Assembly (NCBI RefSeq): GCF_020379485.1
Contig: NW_026014645.1
Span: forward strand, 34,432 to 98,431
Length of the DNA stretch: 64,000 bases
Origin: Brassica napus
Taxonomy: Eukaryota; Streptophyta; Magnoliopsida; Brassicales; Brassicaceae
Reading direction: 5' to 3'
In this document: in pieces, positions 31,070-46,000 of the stretch
How the letters are laid out: the number at the start of each line of letters is the position of its first letter
How positions within the stretch are numbered: position 1 is the stretch's first letter
Position numbers and translations under genes: made by a program
The notes under the pieces: generated by a model
Database searches by the model: none
What the model saw: only the letters and a program-made list of their open reading frames with translations
What the model was told of the DNA's origin: nothing

Positions 31070-34000
31070 CCCACGGACGTCCTGTGTGTACTGAACAGAC
31101 AGCCCACAAGGGCCAAAATCACCCGAACAGTCCACGGGAAGGGTCAGCGTGCTGTCCAAGGACCAACGTGTTGATATGTGTACTGATGGACAGCCACGGA
31201 CGTCATGTGTGTGCTGACGGACACACACGGACAGCCCCGGATGTCCTGTGTGTGCTGACGGACACATACGGACGTCCTGTGTGTGCTGACGGACACCCAC
31301 AGACGTCATGTATGTACTGAACAGACAGCCCACGTGGGCCAAAATCACTCAAACAGTCCACGGGAAGGGCCAGCATGCTGAGTCCAAGGACCAGCGTGCT
31401 GATATGTGTACTGATGGACAGCCACAGACGTCCTGTGTGTGCTGACGGGCACACATGGACACACACGAACGTCCTGTGTGTGCTGACGGACACACACGGA
31501 CGTCCTGTGTGTCCTGACGGACAAACACAGACAGCTACAAACGTCCTGTGTGTGGTGGCGGACACCCACAGACACACACGGACACACACGGACAGCCACG
31601 GACGTCCTATGTGTGCTGACGGTAAGCCACGGACAGCCACAGACGTGCTGTGTGCGCTTGCGGACACCCACGGACGTCCTGTGTGTACTGAACATACAGC
31701 CCACGTGGGCCTAAATCACCCAAACAGTCCACGGGAAGGGCCAGCGTGCTGAGTCCAAGGACCAACGTGCTGATATGTGTACTGATGGACAGCCACGGAT
31801 GTCCTATGTGTGCTGACGGACACAGACGAACACACACGGACACACACGGACAGCCACGGATGTCCTGTGTGTGCTGGCGGACACCCACGGACGTCCTGTG
31901 TGTACTGACCAGACAGCCCACGTGGGCTAAAATCACCCGAACAGTTCACAGGAAGGGTCAACGTGCTGAGTCCAAGGACCAACGTGCTGATATGTGTACT
32001 GATGGACAGCCACGGACGTCCTGTGTGTGCTGACGGACACACACAGACACACATGGACAGCCACGGACGTCCTGTGTGTGTTGACGGGACACACACAGAC
32101 ATCCTGTGTGTGCTGACGGACACCCACGGACGTCCTGTGTGTGCTGACGGACACACACGGACAGTCACAGACATCCTTTGTGTGCTGACGGACAGCCACG
32201 GACAGCCACAGACAGCCACGGACGTCCTGTGTGTGCTGAAGAACATACACGGACGTCCTGTGTATCCTGACAGACAGCCACGGACAGCCACGAACATCCT
32301 GTGTATGCTGGCGGACACACACAGACACACACAGACACACGCGGACAGCCACAGACGTCCTGTGTGTGCTGACGGACGGCCACAGACAGCCACAGACGTC
32401 ATGTGTGTGCTGGCAGACACCCGCGGACGTCTTCTATGTACTGAACAGACAGCCCACATGGGCCAAAATCACCCAAACAGTCCACGGGAAGGGCCAGCGT
32501 GCTGAGTCCACGGACCAACGTGCTGATATGTGTAGTGATGGACAGCCACGGACGTCCAGTGTGTTCTGACGGCGGACACGGACACACACGGACACACAAG
32601 AACAGCCACGAATGTCCTGTGTGTGCTGACGGACAGCCATGGACAGCCACGGACGTCCTGTGTGTGCTGGCGGACACCCACGGACGTCCTCTGTGTACTG
32701 AACAGACAGCCCACGTGGGCCAAAATCACCCAAAAAGTCCACGAGAAAGGCCAGCGTGCTAAGTCCAAGGACAAACGTGCTGATATGTATACAGATGGAC
32801 GACCATGGACAGCCACGGACGTCCTGTGTGTGCTGGCGGACACCCACGGGCGTCCTGTGTGTACTGAACAGACAGCCCAGAAGAGCCAAAATCACCCGAA
32901 CAGTCCACGAGAAGGGTCAACGTGCTGAGTCCAAGGACCAATGTGCTGATATGTGTACTGATGGACAGCAACAAACGTTATGTGTGTGCTGACGGACACA
33001 CACGGACACACACGGACGTCCTGTGTGTGCTGACGGACACACACGGACCTCCTGTGTGTACTGAACAGACAGCCCACGTTGGCCAAAATCACTCAAACAG
33101 TCCACGGGAAGGGCCAGCGTGCTGAGTCCAAGGACCAGCGTGCTGATATGTGTACTGATGGACAGCCACGGACGTCCAGTGTGTGCTGACGGGTGCACAT
33201 GGACACACACGGACGTCCTGTGTGTGCTGACGGACACACACGGACGTCCTGTGTGTGATGACGGACAGCCACGGACAGCTACGAACGTCCTGTGTGTGTT
33301 GGCGGACACCCACAGACACACACGGACACACACGGACAGCCACGGACGACCTATGTTTGCTGACAGACAGCAACAGATAGCCACAGACGTGCTGTGTGCG
33401 CTGGCAGACACCCACGGACGTCATGTGTGTACTGAACATACAGCCCACGTGGGCCTAAATCACCCAAACAGTCCACGAGAAGGGCCAGCGTGCTGAGTCC
33501 AAGGACCAACGTGCTGATATGTGTACTGATGGACAGCCACGGATGTCCTATGTGTGCTGACGGACACAGACGAACACACACGGACACACACGGACAGCCA
33601 CGGATGTCCTGTGTGTGCTGGCAGACACCCACGGACGTTCTGTGTGTACTGACCAGACAGCCCACGTGGGCCAAAATCACCCGAACAGTTCACTGGAAGG
33701 GTCAAGGTGCTGAGTCCAAGGACCAACGTGCTGATATGTGTACTGATGGACAGCCACGAACGTCCTGTGTGTGCTGACGGACACACACGGACGTCCTGTG
33801 TGTGCTGACGGACACACAGACGGACGTCCTGTGTGTGCTGACGGACACCCACGGACGTCCTGTGTGTACTGAACAGACAGCCCACGTGGGCCAAAATTAC
33901 CCGAACAGTCCACGGGAAGGGTCAGCGTGCTGAGTCCAAGGACCAACGTGCTGATATGTGTACTGACGGACACCCACGCACGTCCTGTGTGTGCTGGCGG

Positions 34001-37000
34001 ACACCCACGGATGTCCTGTGTGTACTGAACAGACAGCCCACGTGGGCCAAAATATCCAAACAGTCCACGGGAAGGGCCAGCATGCTGACTCCAAGGACCA
34101 ACGTGCTGATATGTGTACTGATGGACAGCCACAGACGTCCTTTGTGTGCTGACGGACACAGACGGACACACACGGACGCAAACAGACAGCCACGGACGTA
34201 CTGTGTGTGCTGGCAGACACCCACGGACGTCCTGTGTGTACTGAACAGACAGCCCACAAGGGCCAAAATCACCCGAACAGTCCACGGGAAGGGTCAGCGT
34301 GCTGTCCAAGGACCAACGTGTTGATATGTGTACTGATGAACAGCCACGGACGTCATGTGTGTGCTGACGGACACACACGGACAGCCCCGGATGTCTTGTG
34401 TGTGCTGACGGACACACACGGACGTCCTGTGTGTGCTGACGGACACCCACAGACGTCATGTGTGTACTGAACAGACAGCCCACGTGGGCCAAAATCACTC
34501 AAACAGTCCACGGGAAGGGCCAGCGTGCTGAGTCCAAGGACCAGCGTGCTGATATGTGTACTGATGGACAGCCACAGACGTCCTGTGTGTGCTGACGGGC
34601 ACACATGGACACACACGAACGTCCTGTGTGTGCTGACGGACACACACGGACGTCCTGTGTGTGCTGACGGACAACCACCGACAGCTACAAACGTCCTGTG
34701 TGTGGTGGCGGACACCCACAGACACACACGGACACACACGGACAGCCACGGACGTCCTATGTGTGCTGATGGTCAGCCACGGACAGCCACAGACGTGCTG
34801 TGTGCGCTTGCGGACACCCACGGATGTCCTGTGTGTACTGAACATACAGCCCACGTGGGCCTAAATCACCCAAACAGTCCACGGGAAGGGCCAGCGTGCT
34901 GAGTCCAAAGGACCAACGTGCTGATATGTGTACTGATGGACAGCCACGGATGTCCTATGTGTGCTGACGGACACAAACAAACACACACGGACACACACGG
35001 ACAGCAACGGATGTCCTTTGTGTGCTGGCGGACACCCACGGACGTCCTGTGTGTACTGACCAGAAAGCCCACGTGGGCCAAAATCACCCGAACAGTTCAC
35101 GGGAAGGGTCAACGTGCTGAGTCCAAGGACCAACGTGCTGATATGTGTACTGATGGACAGCCACGGACGTCCTGTGTGTGCTGATGGACACACACAGACA
35201 CACATGGACAGCCACGGACGTCATGTGTGTGTTGACGGGACACACACAGACGTCCTGTGTGTGCTGACGGACACCCACGGACGTCCTGTGTGTGCTGACG
35301 GACACACACAGACAGTCACAGACATCCTTTGTGTGCTAACGGACAGCCACGGACGTCCTGTGTGTGCTGAAGGACACACACGGACGTCCTGTGTGTGCTG
35401 ACAGACAGCCACGGACAGCCACGAACATCCTGTGTATGCTGGCGGACACACACAGACACACACGGACACACGCGGACAACCACAGACGTCCTGTGTGTGC
35501 TGACGGACAGCCACAGACAGCCACAGACGTCATGTGTGTGCTGGCAGACACCCGCGGATGTCTTGTATGTACTGAACAGACAGCCCACGTGGGCAAAAAT
35601 CACCCAAACAGTCCACGGGAAGGGCCAGCGTGCTGAGTCCAGGGACCAACGTGCTGATATGTGTACTGATGGACAGCCACGGACGTCCTGTGTGTTCTGA
35701 CGGACACACACAGACGTCCTGTGTGTGCTGACGGACACACAGACGGACGTCCTGTGTGTGCTGACGGACACCCACGGACGTCCTGTGTGTACTGACCAGA
35801 CAGCCCACGTGGGCCAAAATCACCCGAACAGTTCACTGGAAGGGTCAAGGTGCTGAGTCCAAGGACCAACGTGCTGATATGTGTACTGATGGACAGCCAC
35901 GAACGTCCTGTGTGTGCTGACGGACACACACGGACGTCCTGTGTGTGCTGACGGACACACAGACGGACGTCCTGTGTGTGCTGACGGACACCCACGGACG
36001 TCCTGTGTGTACTGAACAGACAGCCCACGTGGGCCAAAATTACCCGAACAGTCCACGGGAAGGGTCAGCGTGCTGAGTCCAAGGACCAACGTGCTGATAT
36101 GTGTACTGACGGACACCCACGCACGTCCTGTGTGTGCTGGCGGACACCCACGGATGTCCTGTGTGTACTGAACAGACAGCCCACGTGGGCCAAAATCACC
36201 CAAACAGTCCACGGGAAGGGCCAGCATGCTGACTCCAAGGACCAACGTGCTGATATGTGTACTGATGGACAGCCACAGACGTCCTTTGTGTGCTGACGGA
36301 CACAGACAGACACACACGGACGCAAACAGACAGCCACGGACGTACTGTGTGTGCTGGCAGACACCCACGGACGTCCTGTGTGTACTGAACAGACAGCCCA
36401 CAAGGTCCAAAATCACCCGAACAGTCCACGGGAAGGGTCAGCGTGCTGTCCAAGGACCAACGTGTTGATATGTGTACTGATGAACAGCCACGGACGTCAT
36501 GTGTGTGCTGACGGACACACACGGACAGCCCCGGATGTCTTGTGTGTGCTGACGGACACACACGGACGTCCTGTGTGTGCTGACGGACACCCACAGACGT
36601 CATGTGTGTACTGAACAGACAGCCCACGTGGGCCAAAATCACTCAAACAGTCCACGGGAAGGGCCAGCGTGCTGAGTCCAAGGACCAGCGTGCTGATATG
36701 TGTACTGATGGACAGCCACAGACGTCCTGTGTGTGCTGACGGGCACACATGGACACACACGAACGTCCTGTGTGTGCTGACGGACACACACGGACGTCCT
36801 GTGTGTGCTGACGGACAACCACCGACAGCTACAAACGTCCTGTGTGTGGTGGCGGACACCCACAGACACACACGGACAGCCACGGACGTCCTATGTGTGC
36901 TGACGGTCAGCCACGGACAGCCACAGACGTGCTGTGTGCGCTTGCGGACACCCACGGATGTCCTGTGTGTACTGAACATACAGCCCACGTGGGCCTAAAT

Positions 37001-40000
37001 CACCCAAACAGTCCACGGGAAGGGCCAGCGTGCTGAGTCCAAAGGACCAACGTGCTGATATGTGTACTGATGGACAGCCACGGATGTCCTATGTGTGCTG
37101 ACGGACACAAACAAACACACACGGACACACACGGACAGCCACGGATGTCCTTTGTGTGCTGGCGGACACCCACGGACGTCCTGTGTGTACTGACCAGAAA
37201 GCCCACGTGGGCCAAAATCACCCGAACAGTTCACGGGAAGGGTCAACGTGCTGAGTCCAAGGACCAACGTGCTGATATGTGTACTGATGGACAGCCACGG
37301 ACGTCCTGTGTGTGCTGACGGACACACACAGACACACATGGACAGCCACGGACGTCATGTGTGTGTTGACGGGACACACACAGACGTCCTGTGTGTGCTG
37401 ACGGACACCCACAGACGTCCTGTGTGTGCTGACGGACACACACGGACAGTCACAGACGTCCTTTGTGTGCTAACGGACAGCCACGGACGTCCTGTGTGTG
37501 CTGAAGGACACACACGGACGTCCTGTGTGTGCTGACAGACAGCCACGGACAGCCACGAACATCCTGTGTATGCTGGCGGACACACACAGACACACACGGA
37601 CACACGCGGACAACCACAGACGTCCTGTGTGTGCTGACGGACAGCCACAGACAGCCACAGACGTCATGTGTGTGCTGGCAGACACCCGCGGACGTCTTGT
37701 ATGTACTGAACAGACAGCCCACGTGGGCAAAAATCACCCAAACAGTCCACGGGAAGGGCCAGCGTGCTGAGTCCAGGGACCAACGTGCTGATATGTGTAG
37801 TGATGGACAGCCACGGACGTCCAGTGTGTTCTGACGGCGGACACGGACACACACGGACACACAAGAACAGCCACGAATGTCCTGTGTCTGCTGACGGACA
37901 GCCATGGACAGCCACGGACGTCCTGTGTGTACTGGCGGACACCCACGGACGTCCTCTGTGTACTGAACAGACAGCCCACGTGGGCCAAAATCACCCAAAA
38001 AGTCCACGAGAAAGGCCAGCGTGCTAAGTCCAAGGACAAACGTGCTGATATGTATACAGATGGACGGCCATGGACAGCCACGGACGTCCTGTGTGTGCTG
38101 GCGGACACCCACGGGCGTCCTGTGTGTACTGAACAGACAGCCCAGAAGAGCCAAAATCACCCGAACAGTCCACGAGAAGGGTCAACGTGCTGAGTCCAAG
38201 GACCAATGTGCTGATATGTGTACTGATGGACAGCAACAAACGTTATGTGTGTGCTGACGGACACACACGGACACACACGGACGTCCTGTGTGTGCTGACA
38301 GACACACACGGACCTCCTGTGTGTACTGAACAGACAGCCCACGTTGGCCAAAATCACTCAAACAGTCCACGGGAAGGGCCAGCGTGCTGAGTCCAAGGAC
38401 CAGCGTGCTGATATGTGTACTGATGGACAGCCACGGACGTCCAGTGTGTGCTGACGGGCACACATGGACACACACGGACGTCCTGTGTGTGCTGACGGAC
38501 ACACACGGACGTCCTGTGTGTGATGACGGACAGCCACGGACAGCTACGAACGTCCTGTGTGTGTTGGCGGACACCCACAGACACACACGGACACACACGG
38601 ACAGCCACGGACGACCTATGTGTGCTGACAGCCACGGATGTCCTATGTGTGCTGACGGACACAAACAAACACACACGGACACACACGGACAGCCACGGAT
38701 GTCCTTTGTGTGCTGGCGGACACCCACGGACGTCCTGTGTGTACTGACCAGAAAGCCCACGTGGGCCAAAATCACCCGAACAGTTCACGGGAAGGGTCAA
38801 CGTGCTGAGTCCAAGGACCAACGTGCTGATATGTGTACTGATGGACAGCCACGGACGTCCTGTGTGTGCTGACGGACACACACAGACACACATGGACAGC
38901 CACGGACGTCATGTGTGTGTTGACGGGACACACACAGACGTCCTGTGTGTGCTGACGGACACCCACAGACGTCCTGTGTGTGCTGACGGACACACACGGA
39001 CAGTCACAGACGTCCTTTGTGTGCTAACGGACAGCCACGGACGTCCTGTGTGTGCTGAAGGACACACACAAACGTCCTGTGTGTGCTGACAGACAGCCAC
39101 GGACAGCCACGAACATCCTGTGTATGCTGGCGGACACACACAGACACACACGGACACACGCGGACAACCACAGACGTCCTGTGTGTGCTGACGGACAGCC
39201 ACAGACAGCCACAGACGTCATGTGTGTGCTGGCAGACACCCGCGGACGTCTTGTATGTACTGAACAGATAGCCCACGTGGGCAAAAATCACCCAAACAGT
39301 CCACGGGAAGGGCCAGCGTGCTGAGTCCAGGGACCAACGTGCTGATATGTGTAGTGATGGACAGCCACGGACGTCCAGTGTGTTCTGACGGCGGACACGG
39401 ACACACACGGACACACAAGAACAGCCACGAATGTCCTGTGTGTGCTGACGGACAGCCATGGACAGCCACGGACGTCCTGTGTGTACTGGCGGACACCCAC
39501 GGACGTCCTCTGTGTACTGAACAGACAGCCCACGTGGGCCAAAATCACCCAAAAAGTCCACGAGAAAGGCCAGCGTGCTAAGTCCAAGGACAAACGTGCT
39601 GATATGTATACAGATGGACGGCCATGGACAGCCACGGACGTCCTGTGTGTGCTGGCGGACACCCACGGGCGTCCTGTGTGTACTGAACAGACAGCCCAGA
39701 AGAGCCAAAATCACCCGAACAGTCCACGAGAAGGGTCAACGTGCTGAGTCCAAGGACCAATGTGCTGATATGTGTACTGATGGACAGCAACAAACGTTAT
39801 GTGTGTGCTGACGGACACACACGGACACACACGGACGTCCTGTGTGTGCTGACAGACACACACGGACCTCCTGTGTGTACTGAACAGACAGCCCACGTTG
39901 GCCAAAATCACTCAAACAGTCCACGGGAAGGGCCAGCGTGCTGAGTCCAAGGACCAGCGTGCTGATATGTGTACTGATGGACAGCCACGGACGTCCAGTG

Positions 40001-43000
40001 TGTGCTGACGGGCACACATGGACACACACGGACGTCCTGTGTGTGCTGACGGACACACACGGACGTCCTGTGTGTGATGACGGACAGCCACGGACAGCTA
40101 CGAACGTCCTGTGTGTGTTGGCGGACACCCACAGACACACACGGACACACACGGACAGCCACGGACGACCTATGTGTGCTGACAGACAGCAACAGATAGC
40201 CACAGACGTGCTGTGTGCGCTGGCAGACACCCACGGACGTCATGTGTGTACTGAACATACAGCCCACGTGGGCCTAAATCACCCAAACAGTCCACGAGAA
40301 GGGCCAGCGTGCTGAGTCCAAGGACCAACGTGCTGATATGTGTACTGATGGACAGCCACGGATGTCCTATGTGTGCTGACGGACACAGACGAACACACAC
40401 GGACACACACGGACAGCCACGGATGTCCTGTGTGTGCTGGCAGACACCCACGGACGTCCTGTGTGTACTGACCAGATAGCCCACGTGGGCCAAAATCACC
40501 CGAACAGTTCACTGGAAGGGTCAAGGTGCTGAGTCCAAGGACCAACGTGCTGATATGTGTACTGATGGACAGCCACGAACGTCATGTGTGTGCTGACGGA
40601 CACACACGGACGTCCTGTGTGTGCTGACGGACACACAGACGGACGTCCTGTGTGTGCTGACGGACACCCACGGACGTCCTGTGTGTACTGAACAGACAGC
40701 CCACGTGGGCCAAAATTACCCGAACAGTCCACGGGAAGGGTCAGCGTGCTGAGTCCAAGGACCAACGTGCTGATATGTGTACTGACGGACACCCACGCAC
40801 GTCCTGTGTGTGCTGGCGGACACCCACGGATGTCCTGTGTGTACTGAACAGACAGCCCACGTGGGCCAAAATCACCCAAACAGTCCACGGGAAGGGCCAG
40901 CATGCTGACTCCAAGGACCAACGTGCTGATATGTGTACTGATGGACAGCCACAGACGTCCTTTGTGTGCTGACGGACACAGACGGACACACACGGACGCA
41001 AACAGACAGCCACGGACGTACTGTGTGTGCTGGCAGACACCCACGGACGTCCTGTGTGTACTGAACAGACAGCCCACAAGGTCCAAAATCACCCGAACAG
41101 TCCACGGGAAGGGTCAGCGTGCTGTCCAAGGACCAACGTGTTGATATGTGTACTGATGAACAGCCACGGACGTCATGTGTGTGCTGACGGACACACACGG
41201 ACAGCCCCGGATGTCTTGTGTGTGCTGACGGACACACACGGACGTCCTGTGTGTGCTGACGGACACCCACAGACGTCATGTGTGTACTGAACAGACAGCC
41301 CACGTGGGCCAAAATCACTCAAACAGTCCACGGGAAGGGCCAGCGTGCTGAGTCCAAGGACCAGCGTGCTGATATGTGTACTGATGGACAGCCACAGACG
41401 TCCTGTGTGTGCTGACGGGCACACATGGACACACACGAACGTCCTGTGTGTGCTGACGGACACACACGGACGTCCTGTGTGTGCTGACAGACAACCACCG
41501 ACAGCTACAAACGTCCTGTGTGTGGTGGCGGACACCCACAGACACACACGGACACACACGGACAGCCACGGACGTCCTATGTGTGCTGACGGTCAGCCAC
41601 GGACAGCCACAGACGTGCTGTGTGCGCTTGCGGACACCCACGGATGTCCTGTGTGTACTGAACATACCGCCCACGTGGGCCTAATTCACCCAAACAGTCC
41701 ACGGGAAGGGCCAGCGTGCTGAGTCCAAAGGACCAACGTGCTGATATGTGTACTGATGGACAGCCACGGATGTCCTATGTGTGCTGACGGACACAAACAA
41801 ACACACACGGACACACACGGACAGCCACGGATGTCCTTTGTGTGCTGGCGGACACCCACGGACGTCCTGTGTGTACTGACCAGAAAGCCCACGTGGGCCA
41901 AAATCACCCGAACAGTTCACGGGAAGGGTCAACGTGCTGAGTCCAAGGACCAACGTGCTGATATGTGTACTGATGGACAGCCACGGACGTCCTGTGTGTG
42001 CTGACGGACACACACAGACACACATGGACAGCCACGGACGTCATGTGTGTGTTGACGGGACACACACAGACGTCCTGTGTGTGCTGACGGACACCCACGG
42101 ACGTCCTGTGTGTGCTGACGGACACACACGGACAGTCACAGACGTCCTTTGTGTGCTAACGGACAGCCACGGACGTCCTGTGTGTGCTGAAGGACACACA
42201 CGGACGTCCTGTGTGTGCTGACAGACAGCCACGGACAGCCACGAACATCCTGTGTATGCTGGCGGACACACACAGACACACACGGACACACGCGGACAAC
42301 CACAGACGTCCTGTGTGTGCTGACGGACAGCCACAGACAGCCACAGACGTCATGTGTGTGCTGCAGACACCCGCGGACGTCTTGTATGTACTGAACAGAC
42401 AGCCCACGTGGGCAAAAATCACCCAAACAGTCCACGGGAAGGGCCAGCGTGCTGATATGTGTACTGATGGACAGCCACGGACGTCCTGTGTGTTCTGACG
42501 GCGGACACGGACACACACGGACACACAAGAACAGCCACGAATGTCCTGTGTGTGCTGACGGACAGCCATGGACAGCCACGGACGTCCTGTGTGTGCTGGC
42601 AGACACCCACGGACGTCCTCTGTGTACTGAACAGACAGCCCACGTGGGCCAAAATCACCCAAAAAGTCCACGAGAAGGGCCAGCGTGCTAAGTCCAAGGA
42701 CCAACGTGCTGATATGTGTACTGATGGACAGCCACGAACGTCCTGTGTGTGCTGACGGACACACACGGACGTCCTGTGTGTGCTGACGGACACACAGACG
42801 GACGTCCTGTGTGTGCTGACGGACACCCACGGACGTCCTGTGTGTACTGAACAGACAGCCCACGTGGGCCAAAATTACCCGAACAGTCCACGGGAAGGGT
42901 CAGCGTGCTGAGTCCAAGGACCAACGTGCTGATATGTGTACTGACGGACACCCACGCACGTCCTGTGTGTGCTGGCGGACACCCACGGATGTCCTGTGTG

Positions 43001-46000
43001 TACTGAACAGACAGCCCACGTGGGCCAAAATCACCCAAACAGTCCACGGGAAGGGCCAGCATGCTGACTCCAAGGACCATCGTGCTGATATGTGTACTGA
43101 TGGACAGCCACAGACGTCCTTTGTGTGCTGACGGACACAGACGGACACACACGGACGCAAACAGACAGCCACGGACGTACTGTGTGTGCTGGCAGACACC
43201 CACGGACGTCCTGTGTGTACTGAACAGACAGCCCACAAGGGCCAAAATCACCCGAACAGTCCACGGGAAGGGTCAGCGTGCTGTCCAAGGACCAACGTGT
43301 TGATATCTGTACTGATGAACAGCCACGGACGTCATGTGTGTGCTGACGGACACACACAGACAGCTCCGGATGTCTTGTGTGTGCTGACGGACACACACGG
43401 ACGTCCTGTGTGTGCTGACGGACACCCACAGACGTCATGTGTGTACTGAACAGACAGCCCACGTGGGCCAAAATCACTCAAACAGTCCACGGGAAGGGCC
43501 AGCGTGCTGAGTCCAAGGACCAGCGTGCTGATATTTGTACTGATGGACAGCCACAGACGTCCTGTGTGTGCTGACGGGCACACATGGACACACACGAACG
43601 TCCTGTGTGTGCTGACGGACACACACGGACGTCCTGTGTGTGCTGACGGACAACCACCGACAGCTACAAACGTCCTGTGTGTGGTGGCGGACACCCACAG
43701 ACACACACGGACACACACGGACAGCCACGGACGTCCTATGTGTGCTGACGGTCAGCCACAGACAGCCACAGACGTGCTGTGTGCGCTTGCGGACACCCAC
43801 GGATGTCCTGTGTGTACTGAACATACAGCCCACGTGGGCCTAAATCACCCAAACAGTCCACGGGAAGGGCCAGCGTGCTGAGTCCAAAGGACCAACGTGC
43901 TGATATGTGTACTGATGGACAGCCACGGATGTCCTATGTGTGCTGACGGACACAAACAAACACACACGGACACACACGGACAGCCACGGATGTCCTTTGT
44001 GTGCTGGCGGACACCCACGGACGTCCTGTGTGTACTGACCAGAAAGCCCACGTGGGCCAAAATCACCCGAACAGTTCACGGGAAGGGTCAACGTGCTGAG
44101 TCCAAGGACCAACGTGCTGATATGTGTACTGATGGACAGCCACGGACGTCCTGTGTGTGCTGACGGACACACACAGACACACATGGACAGCCACGGACGT
44201 CATGTGTGTGTTGACGGGACACACACAGACGTCCTGTGTGTGCTGACGGACACCCACGGACGTCCTGTGTGTGCTGACGGACACACACGGACAGTCACAG
44301 ATGTCCTTTGTGTGCTAACGGACAGCCACGGACGTCCTGTGTGTGCTGAAGGACACACACGGACGTCCTGTGTGTGCTGACAGACAGCCACGGACAGCCA
44401 CGAACATCCTGTGTATGCTGGCGGACACACACAGACACACACGGACACACGCGGACAACCACAGACGTCCTGTGTGTGCTGACGGACAGCCACAGACAGC
44501 CACAGACGTCATGTGTGTGCTGGCAGACACCCGCGGACGTCTTGTATGTACTGAACAGACGGCCCACGTGGGCAAAAATCACCCAAACAGTCCACGGGAA
44601 GGGCCAGCGTGCTGAGTCCAGGGACCAACGTGCTGATATGTGTACTGATGGACAGCCACGGACGTCCTGTGTGTTCTGACGGCGGACACGGACACAAACG
44701 GACACACAGAACAGCCACGAATGTCCTGTGTGTGCTGACGGACAGCCATGGACAGCCACGGACGTCCTGTGTGTGCTGGCAGACACCCACGGACGTCCTC
44801 TGTGTACTGAACAGACAGCCCACGTGGGCCAAAATCACCCAAAAAGTCCACGAGAAGGGCCAGAGTGCTAAGTCCAAGGACCAACGTGCTGATATGTATA
44901 CAGATGGACGGCCACAGACAGCCACGGACGTCCTGTGTGTGCTGGCGGACACCCACGGGCGTCCTGTGTGTACTGAACAGACAGCCCACAAGGGCCAAAA
45001 TCACCCGAACAGTCCACGGGAAGGGTCAACATGCTGAGTCCAACGACCAATGTGCTGATATGTGTACTGATGGACAGCAACGGACGTTATGTGTGTGCTG
45101 ACGGACACACACGGACACACACAGACAGTCACGGACGTCCTGTGTGTGCTGACGGACACACACGGACCTCCTGTGTGTACTGAACAGACAGCCCACATTG
45201 GCCAAAATCACTCAAACAGTCCTCGGGAAGGGCCAGCGTGCTGAGTCCAAGGACCAGCGTGCTGATATGTGTACTGATGGACAGCCACGGACGTCCAATG
45301 TGTGCTGACGGGCACACATGGACACACACGGACGTCCTGTGTGTGCGGACGGACACACACGGACGTCCTGTGTGTGTTGGTGGACACCCACAGACACACA
45401 CAGACACACACGGACAGCCACGGACCACCTATGTGTGCTGACAGACAGCAACAGATAGCCACAGACGTGCTGTGTGCGCTGGCAGACACCCACGGACGTC
45501 ATGTGTGTACTGAACATACAGCCCACGTGGGCTTAAATCACCCAAACAGTCCACGGGAAGGGCCAGCGTGCTGAGTCCAAGGACCAACGTGCTGATATGT
45601 GTACTGATGGACAGCCACGGATGTCCTATGTGTGCTGACGGACACAGACGAACACACACGGACACACACGGACAGCCACGGATGTCCTGTGTGTGCTGGC
45701 AGACACCCACGGACGTCCTGTGTGTACTGATCAGACAGCCCACGTGGGCCAAAATCACCCGAAGAGTTCACTGGAAGGGTCAAGGTGCTGAGTCCAAGGA
45801 CCAAAGTGCAGATATGTGTACTGATGGACAGCCACGAACGTCCTGTGTGTGCTGACGGACACACACGGACGTCCTTTGTGTGCTGACGGACACACAGACG
45901 GACATCCTGTGTGTGCTGACGGATACCCACGGACGTCCTGTGTGTACTGAACAGACAGCCAACGTGGGCCAAAATTACCCGAACAGTCCACGGGAAGGGT

